64,000 nt of DNA from the NCBI GenBank assembly GCA_027574665.1, contig CM050650.1, positions 102,211,086 through 102,275,085 of the forward strand. The letters run 5' to 3'. Source of the DNA: Rhynochetos jubatus (lineage: Eukaryota > Chordata > Aves > Eurypygiformes > Rhynochetidae). Within the stretch, counting starts at the first letter, position 1. Each line of letters begins with the position of its first letter. Below the pieces are notes generated by a model. That model searched no databases. It was not told the DNA's origin and was given only the letters and a program-made list of their open reading frames with translations. The position numbers and the translations under genes were made by a program. Of this stretch, positions 42,477-64,000 are shown piece by piece.

Positions 42477-43721
42477 GAAAGTGACAATTATGAGAATTAA
42501 AAACTCTAGCCTCATTTATTTCTCATAGTACAATAGGATATAATTTCTCATCTTACTGAATATCACCCTCTAAGGAAGTAAAAGACTGGTGTTAAATGTT
42601 AACAGAGCCTACAAAGGAACAAAACTGCCATACGAGCAATTTTGTTCGATGAAGAGTATAATCATTCTGAGTCAACATCCTCATTCTTACAGAACAGACA
42701 CCTTATACATCCTTACATGTATTTCAAATTCCATATGGATACTGTGAAAAGTCCTCCCTCCAGGAAGATGTTTCACTATTTTCTGTATTCCGTGGTAAGT
42801 ATTGTGTGGTATGAATGCTCTGTACTGTCTGTGAATTTCCATACTTGGAGTTTCCATGTCAGACAGTAAAAACTTCCTTAAAGGCCATCTTCTCATTTTT
42901 AGCTTCTCACCATCTATATCAAAATTGCTTACTACAGTTTCAGATTTAAAAGTAGACTTATAAAAACAATTCTTTCCAGCTTTTCTTTTTAAGCCCTAGT
43001 TTCAACCTCATACCTAGACTGTTCATTCACATTTAATATAGAAACAGAAAATGTCCCACAGGTAATGGAAATATTTCTTATGCAACCACGACTGAAGTTT
43101 ATTGGCTACTTGATACTGTCTTTGACAGTAATCATAGAAAATGATGTATTTTTTAGCCTCAGTGTATGTTCCAGCTTTATACTGTAGAATGTGAGTTACA
43201 TAGTAGTCATGTGGGAACAAAAACGTAGCAATGCTAGTGGCAAAGAAAGTGTCAAGGATTATTGATAAGCTTGTTGCGTACCACGTGCTAAAGTCAGTGG
43301 CACACGATCTTATGGTAGTTATTTGAATTAGATATTTTTTTTTTTAATGTGTTGCACCTGGTTCTTCATTTCCTGTCATACTCTCAGAATTTGGATAAGT
43401 GCTTAAAATATTATTATGGGAAGAAGGTGTGGAGCTGACACAAAAAAAAGTCTGGACTGCTATGTTCTGTTCTGCAGGATTTTTATACATGTGGAAAAAA
43501 GTCCAGTGGCAGTTGAGCTTTTTCTCATGATCAAATACTTTACACGTGTGATATTTTTTTTTCTGTTTACGCCTCTTTTTTCTCTCCAAGTTAATACATT
43601 TTTATCTGAATATGATGGGATCTTATTTGATTGTACTTGCATAGCCCCTTAGTTTCATGTCTTGTAATCAAAATTTTCTTGCAGCTTCAGGAGAAAACAA
43701 GGCAGAACATAGAACGTTTGA

Positions 43722-54489
<10,768 letters not shown>

Positions 54490-56173
54490 TAGACCCACCC
54501 AAAAACTACTTTAATGAAGAGTCTGTAATATGTCCATAGAGATGATTTAAGTAGAGCCTATGTGAGTACTCGCCTATTATAAAGCTAAAAAATGTGTAGC
54601 ATATCTAACTCTCAGTAAATTGCAGCTGGCAAAACTTACCATACCATCGAGCAGTAAAAACCATCAAAATGCACAAGAAAATAACATGGTTAAAAGGTTT
54701 TCTTTAGAAAATGTTTTTAGTACTATGCTTATGGAAATTGTACTGTGGTTTTCCATTTTAGAAGTGGTTCCTCTAGGTGAAATTTTAAGAACAGTGGTAG
54801 GAATACATCATGGGATTTTGTATTCTGCTCAGAAATTGTGGAATTTAGTTTCTAAAGCAAATTTTATTCATGCTAAATTTTTTTCTTATCAATCTTTCAA
54901 AGAAAGAAACGTTACAAACTAGTTCACAGATTGTGGATGTTCACAGTTCCCACCCTGCTTTAGTTTTCCTTGGAATACATGTTATCAAGCAGCTCTTTGT
55001 AAATGCCACAGCACTATGTAAATCTAAGACTGAAAGCGTTTTTTCTTCCTTCATTAGTTCCTGAATTCATTTACATATATTCCACCACTGGTGCAATGCA
55101 TTGAAAACATTGAGTCCAGAGTCTTTTGGGGGTAACACTCAAGACAATGTAAAAGCATACCACTGTATCAGAGTATCACAACTTCTGCTCTAGAGAAGGA
55201 CAAAGTCATGGCTCCCTATCTGGTGTTTGCTAATTCAGTGCTCTCTCAGTTTATAGAGATTTATTCTTTTGTCTCAATATTCCTTAACATTGTCTGAAAA
55301 TTCAGACAGTATTCAAACTGAACGTCTTAGTTGTAGGCTAGCTGTGGGAACACCTACAATTGAAAAGTCTCTCTAGGTAATCAGCAATCTGCTTACCTTT
55401 TCAGTCATGTATTACAGATACAAGGTCAAGTCTTTAACTTAATCCATGTTCTTTACATTTATAGCATGACTTGAAACAGCCTGTATCAGAAGCATACCAC
55501 ATTCATAGCAAAAAAGTTTTCTGTCATACCTCTATGAATTAGAAAAGATTCAAGACACATGCACAATAAAGCCTACTCTACACATCTGAAGTACTAACAG
55601 ATCATTTAATGTTTCAAGGATTGCTTACAAGCCAGCTGATGGTTCATATATAAACTAAGGTTTTCTCTTTCCAGCAAATGAAAGTTTAATACTATTTTGA
55701 AAATACATGCTGGTTTAAAAACTTTAACTTTTGGACCTTCTTAATTTTATTTTTCCCGTTTCTTTTCCTTACACTATCCTTCATAGGTAGCAGTGATGTC
55801 ATTATGAACATGAGAGATTTGATGTCATATTTTTATGATACAGTCCTTTCAAGGGGACTGTCTGCCATTAAAGCTTGACTCCAAAATAAATTCTGACTTC
55901 CATTCAAGACTGATAATGTCATTCATATTTTCAATATTTGTAGAAAAACTGTGTGAAATTCTTGTATATACTTTTATTCAGTTCCACTCTACGGTGAAAG
56001 GATGAGGATCTGATGGTGGTGCTGGTAGGACTGTCCTATAAATGCTGTTCTTATAATTGCCAATAGGTGCTTAGCACCTCATTGCTGTGATCCAGGCCAG
56101 TGCTTCTGAGTTGTTAAGACCAAGATAGGTGAAAATCTGATTGTTGGATAAGCTTCTAGCAGTGATGTGCTAG

Positions 56174-56192
56174 AAAAAAAAAAAAAAAAAAA
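56174..56192. repeat. Poly-A tract (19)
   Basis: Run of 19 A in intron 14. Confidence 0.95.
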
Positions 56193-56279
56193 TTACCCTA
56201 TGCTGTTTCCTCTGGTGATGGAATAACATCTAATCCAATTTATTCCATCTAAAAGCCAGCTATCTAATCTTACTGTGAC

Positions 56280-56470
56280 ACTAGAGATAAACAGCCACAC
56301 ACATCCAAGGGCTGATTCACACTAAGAATTTTTTGTTAGGACAGGTGCCTTACATCGAAAGTACCATCTCTCTTCACTGATTAGGTTATTAAAAGGTTAA
56401 CATGGGTATCTAAATTTAAGCATCTTAGGTTTAGTGGGGTAAATCCTACTTGTGTTACCCATCATATTGC
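56280..56470. repeat. Possible ancient amniote interspersed repeat
   Basis: Phrases such as GGGCTGATTCACACTAAGAA and GGGTATCTAAATTTAAGCAT, followed by TTAGGTTTAGTGGGGTAAAT, recall very old repeats shared by turtles and birds (TAGGTGCCTAAATTTAGG-type words). The match is from memory and weak. Boundaries and orientation are uncertain. Confidence 0.3.
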
Positions 56471-57371
56471 CTGCCCTTCTTACGCTACTTTTTAAACTAT
56501 GAAACATCTGAATTTTGCATATGAAAATAGGTGCTGATTCCATTTTTATGACATGGATTAGAAACATAAAAACCCTCCATATACAGCATCATTGAATATT
56601 CTGTCCATACTTATTACAGTACTGCTGAAATACTGAGGTGGAGTGATAACAGTAGAATATGAACTTCAGAAATAGTTGGAATGAGTACAGGAAACCTTTC
56701 GAAAATACACATTATTAGACTTGACTTGATGTTTTGGATCATATTTTTACTTAGAAAAAGACCAGAAATGTGAGTTCATAAATACAACATTAGTATAAAA
56801 CAGTCATGTATTTGTGAGGGAGACCTGCACATAAGAAACTGATCTGTGTTAAAGATGATAAACTTTAATGCACTGTGTATATCACTATCACAAAACCACG
56901 TGACAATTTTTGTCTGTACACAGGTCTCTTCTGTAGTCCTTGAATATGGCTAGCTGCACTTTTGATTTTATACTTACAGGCATTCTATAATGAAATACTT
57001 TCTTAAAATTGTATAACATTTTGTTCCTTAACTCTATTAACCTTTATTTCCGTACATATATAGATTTAATCCTAACTTTGGAGTATGATATACAAAAACT
57101 AGTTTCATAATCTAAAGTGTAAAACAAAATATCTTCAATACACAATTCAATAGAAAGGAGTTTGAATAATTTCAAAATGTTAATGAGGATTTCTGTGCTG
57201 TATGGACTCTGCTGTAAGAAAATGCATGCAAATGTCTATATAGTATGTTGCTCAGACAGGACAAGAAAATATGGATCGAAATTAAAAAGAAATAATAATA
57301 AAAATGAAGTTCTTCCAGGCAAAGTATGCTTGCTATTCAACAAGTATAGATCAGCATAACTTTGCATATCC

Positions 57372-57392
57372 TTTTTTTTTTTTTTTTTTTTT
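57372..57392. repeat. Poly-T tract (21)
   Basis: Run of 21 T in intron 14. Confidence 0.96.
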
Positions 57393-58358
57393 CACTCTAG
57401 CTGTGAATTTACCCTCAGTCTTTAGAGAACATATTCACAGCTAGCAATAACAATCAGGTGTGGATTAGTTTATAATTGAGACTTACCAGAAAAGTCACAG
57501 AGCTCAAAGTACTACCTGGAGATGCATAAGAAAGGTAATTGCTAGCTGTAGGATTAAGTGTCTCCCCCCAGGAGGGGACTTTAAAAGACTGAAATCAGAG
57601 TGTGCTCTCATTGGGAAGAGGCTTGAAGCCAGAGGAATAATTTCATTTTATATTTCAAAAGATCTTTCATTAGCCATTTTACTTTTTTTTCCTGACTGTG
57701 GTAGTTAAATTATGGCTTCCCCCTGACTCACATCAGAGACGTGCAATCATAGAAGACTAGGAAGAAAGCGTAAAATAAAACAGGGAATATTGCATTAAGT
57801 AAATTATTCAAAACCTCATCCATTTTGCAAGTAACTAAAATGACACACTAAATGCATGCACATATTTCCTTTAAGTTAAAAAGGTTGCTTTAAAAAAAGT
57901 ATTTTATTGAATTGCTATAAATTGTTAGTAATTTTAGAAGAAAAATACTAGTTTAGTATGTCATAATTTTAATCGAAACTGATATTTTTTTTTGCTTCCA
58001 AGACATTTATTGGAAATGCTTCTCTTTGCTTTTCAGAAGCTGGTTGTCTAAATATGCTTAAATAATTACTTAAAGTAGTTTTATTCCATACAATTCCATA
58101 AAACTCTTTATGAACTTTATTTGATGTAGTGTGTGTAGTTTCTTCTTTGTACACATAGAAAATAATGCAGAAGTAATTTCATCAAATAGATTTTCCTTTA
58201 CTGTAGTTTTCTTGTTCTATCTTTTTTTTTTTTGTTATTATTTTTATGAGAATTTGATTGGTATGGGCAATTAATAATTAAATAACTATTCATATTATAT
58301 TGATAAAATGTGATACTTTACTAAATATTAGACTTCTAATATACTTGATAAAAATAAA

Positions 58359-58480
58359 CGAGAGAAGTCAAGTGACTTGCCCAAGTTTCTGTAGCCAAAT
58401 GATCAAACCAGGAACTATACCTTGCTCTCACTCCTGTGTCTCAGTCTTTATATCGGACTGTCTCACTCCTGCCAGTTTAT
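58359..58480 (+). mobile_element. MIR-like ancient SINE relic
   Basis: GAGAGAAGTCAAGTGACTTG followed by CCCAAG is close to the MIR core (GAGGTTAAGTGACTTGCCCA). It is followed by AACCAGGAACTATACCTTGC and TGTCTCAGTCTTTATATCGG, in the order expected for AACCCAGGTCTG and the terminal part of MIR. If right, it is an amniote-age tRNA-derived SINE. The central region is degenerate. Confidence 0.55.
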
Positions 58481-59337
58481 TCAGATTTCACATTCCAACA
58501 GCAGAATGCATATCCTGAGTTCCTCAGTGGATACAGAATTGACAAAAAAAGACTTTTGTTTGAGCTACTGTTAGGTTTTCAGCTTGAGCTGTTACAAGTC
58601 CAAGCAAAACTGGGTGCATTTTGCAGTTGGTCTTGGGCAGCCACCCTGAAATATGTGGGAATGGGATTTTCAGGTTACAATCATGTCGTTTTTCACTTCT
58701 AGCTACCACATGACTGCCTAGTTCTTGTGACTTTTCTTAGAAACAGACAGAGTAAATTAACCATGACAGCTATATAAAGAGGCAATTGTACTTTTATAGC
58801 TGTCTGCAAAGATGCTGCATATATGCAGTGGGTAAAGTTGTGAGGCCATGTGAGAGTTCAAAGCCTGCTGGTAATTGTGGATGAGTGTCTTGGCATGGTC
58901 CACATCCATACCATCTGTAGCAAGCAGATGTGGAACATATTCCTCTCTGTGTCTGTACTGCTCATTCAGAGAAATAGTTGATTCACTCCAGATTGCAGTC
59001 TGAAAATGAACTAATATGCTTACACTGTGGATGAGAACCCTGTAATTGAAGTTTGACCATATGAATGCATGTAGCCTGCTGCTTCTGTTTTGTAACCAGC
59101 CTTATAATACAGCTACAAATGTGAAGAGGTTTTGAAGTTATCAAAGGAATGGTGTTTTAGAACATTTATCCAGTAGAAAAAATTAGAATATAAATCCTGA
59201 AGTATTTGAAAGTAGAGTTTAAGAGATTAATAAAACTAATTATATAGTTGATTGATATGACACAAATAAGATGATACAGGAGGTGCTCTGTAGCTCTGCC
59301 TTCCTGGAAAATCCCATAATGAGTATCTGTAATCTAA

Positions 59338-59538
<201 letters not shown>

Positions 59539-60531
59539 TGAATTTCCATTTGTATCTTTAAAATACGGAAAAATTGCAATAACTTTTTTTTCTTTATCTA
59601 TGTTGTATGTGCTATTTAAAAAAATATTATGAGAGTGGGCAAAGGAGGAAATCCAGATGTTTACCACTGTCTAGCTTGTCCTGAATACTCTGCTTTGAAT
59701 CAGGCTGAATCTTCTTCAGAAGGGTGGGGAAGTTAACACATTCATTTTGCAGGAGGCTTAGCTTGGAAAGCCTTCTCAAGAACAAGACAGGTCATGCGGT
59801 GAGCCTAGGAGACTTCTCAGAGAAGCAGGTAGTCTGCTGCAATGGAGAGCAGCTCTAAAGCCAAGCTTTCAGGTGTAGTAGAATGAAAAAAGTTTCAGGG
59901 ATCCAAAAAAGGCAGACTCTTTTCATCTGAGAAAGCTGTTAAATGATGCTGAGTTCAAAAGCAAAGCTAACAAGAATTTCCCTTTTAATCACACTAAGAC
60001 CTCACCCAACAGATCTGAGTTTAACTTGTGTAGATAATAATCTTGTTCTGATGTATTATTTCTTGATTAAACACAGTTTAAGAGAGTCAAGATTGTGGTG
60101 TCTTTCTGCATGTTTATTTCAAGAAAAAGCAGGAATGGAGGGGAGAGAAGCACAGCTCCATCATAACATTCTGTCATTTAAGCTTTGAAATTCATTCTTC
60201 AGTGAATGCTTTTAACTTTAATAGTCACCAAAAGCTGTTCGTTTTAGCTTCATATAAAAGAGGGATTTAAAAGATTGGGATAATATTGAGTATTAATGTG
60301 AAATGGTTTTTGTCAAGTTGGACCTATATATCTTTTTGTATTGTCAACTTCCACAGCAGCAGTCGCTTCTGATTAATATTAAAGCAGTGCAGTTCCTTCA
60401 AATCAATTTTAGAAATGGAAAATGTATTCAGAAAAGTATATTTTGGAGGTTTGTTTGGTTTTTTTGTGTAATCTTATGTTTCACTTTGTACATTAAATAT
60501 AGTTCCTCTTTGTAAACACTATGCTCACTGA

Positions 60532-60560
60532 TTTTTTTTTCCTTTTTTTTTTTTTTTTTT
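60532..60560. repeat. Poly-T tract with CC interruption
   Basis: Nine T, CC, then eighteen T in intron 15. Confidence 0.95.
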
Positions 60561-60865
60561 AATTTCCCTTTAGTTCATTAAATTTTGCTTTCCTGGAAGC
60601 TAAAATACTCCCAAGAAAACAAACAAACCCTTAAAACATGACACCCCTCCTCCACTGCCTTTAGCCAGTGTCTTGATTTTTCTATAAACGCAACCCAAAA
60701 TCTATTATTTTCACTAAATGCATTTAACTTTGCAAGGAGGTAGATTTTTGAGAAATTTGAGACTGATTTCTCAGCTCTTTAGTAGAGTTATTCTTAATTT
60801 GATTCAATTTCTTGTGTAGTCTACCTAGTATATTATTTTAATTTTTTCAGTACAGTTATCACAAC

Positions 60866-60999
60866 ACTGGAGACTTTCAAAAGGCACCTGGACTTGTTCC
60901 TGTGTGATCTGCTCTAGGTGATCCTGCTCTGGCAGGGGGTTGGACTAGATGATCTCTAGAGGTCCCTTCCAACCCCTAACACTCTGTGAATCTGTAAAT
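60866..60999 (+). mobile_element. CR1 LINE 3'-end fragment, same subfamily as 20462-21280
   Basis: CTGGAGACTTTCAAAAGGCA, then GGACTTGTTCCTGTGTGATC, GGTTGGACTAGATGATCTCT, and the end ACTCTGTGAATCTGTAAATA are nearly identical to the last 130 bp of the CR1 at 20462-21280. It is in the sense orientation, and only the 3' tail is present. Confidence 0.93.
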
Positions 61000-61700
61000 A
61001 CCTGGCATGAAGACTCATAGGCTTTAAAGTAATGATTCTTCAAATCATAAATATAAATTATGAGATTTTAATTTCATTTCTTGAGGTACTCTTACTTTAT
61101 ATTACTGTTCTAGCAAAGATGTAAACTCGGACACTTCTTTACAAGTTGCTTCACATATTTATAGTTTAGCTTTACGTCATCCTAAATGACAGCATTTCAA
61201 TCTCCAAACACATGAATTTGCTGAAGAACAGCACACAGATAGTAAGCAAATTGTAAGAATTCTGTTATGCAGCTAGTCTATCCTCATTCTGAATTAAAGA
61301 ACAAACTGTGGTGTGTTTATTTTGTTTGTTTTTAAACTCAAGTGTGGTTTTAGCTATATTAATTAGTAGTTCTGCAGCTGCATTTTGGATCAGTGTCTTA
61401 ATTCAGTTTAATTCTCAATTTGTTCCTCTGATTATGAAGCCTATTCAAACATAGCATCAGACGTTTTTAACCATAACTGGCAAGGTGAGACAATGGAATA
61501 CCCAGTCTTTATGTGCAACTATACTTTTCAGTAAAATCAAAGGAAATATATTGCAATTATGTAAGCAGTTTGCTATAACTCAAAATAGGTTTGTTTTTTT
61601 TTTCATGAGGAATGTTTTCACTGTGATAAATGTCTCTGCTTGGGTATCTTGGGCTAAAAGAGAAAATCCATTTTTTAATTAATCATATGCCAAATATTAA

Positions 61701-64000
<2,300 letters not shown>

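Overview
This 64 kb window is AT-rich vertebrate nuclear DNA, almost certainly from a bird. The evidence is several CR1-family LINE fragments with the avian type of 3' end, two copies of a common avian LTR family, one possible faint MIR-like relic, and compact vertebrate exons in long introns. There is no sign of prokaryotic or viral gene organisation. Nearly all short ORFs in the window are chance reading frames in introns.

One gene runs through the whole window on the + strand: an internal segment of a CUB and Sushi multiple domains gene, best matched to CSMD1. I find 16 coding exons (about 2,206 coding nt, 735 codons) that join in one open frame with consistent splice phases. The joined protein reads CUB - Sushi - CUB - Sushi - CUB - Sushi - CUB - Sushi - start of a CUB. 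Neither the first nor the last exon of the gene is present. By analogy with the other CUB-starting exons, the first exon begins only about 2 bases before the window. The last CUB continues beyond it.

Layout: 1-2736 CUB a (2 exons); 12757-12948 Sushi a; 15825-17913 CUB b (2 exons); 20138-20332 Sushi b; 22927-28259 CUB c (3 exons); 35417-35620 Sushi c; 36728-43950 CUB d (3 exons); 54308-59428 Sushi d (2 exons); 61750-61866 start of CUB e. Introns range from 634 bp to about 10.4 kb.

The introns hold a solo LTR with a perfect 5-bp target duplication (3715-4520), a short second LTR copy (38381-38567), a 5'-truncated CR1 with recognisable reverse transcriptase (20462-21280), further CR1 pieces in both orientations, simple repeats, a strong G-quadruplex motif and an unexplained GC-rich island (38722-39045).

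The most notable gene-level signal is a GC-AG intron between 36853 and 37486. It has a perfect-consensus GC donor, and a GT lies 8 bases upstream at exactly the position where sibling CUB domains are interrupted. I found no new multi-gene system here. The interest lies in the exon architecture and in the unexplained intronic blocks.
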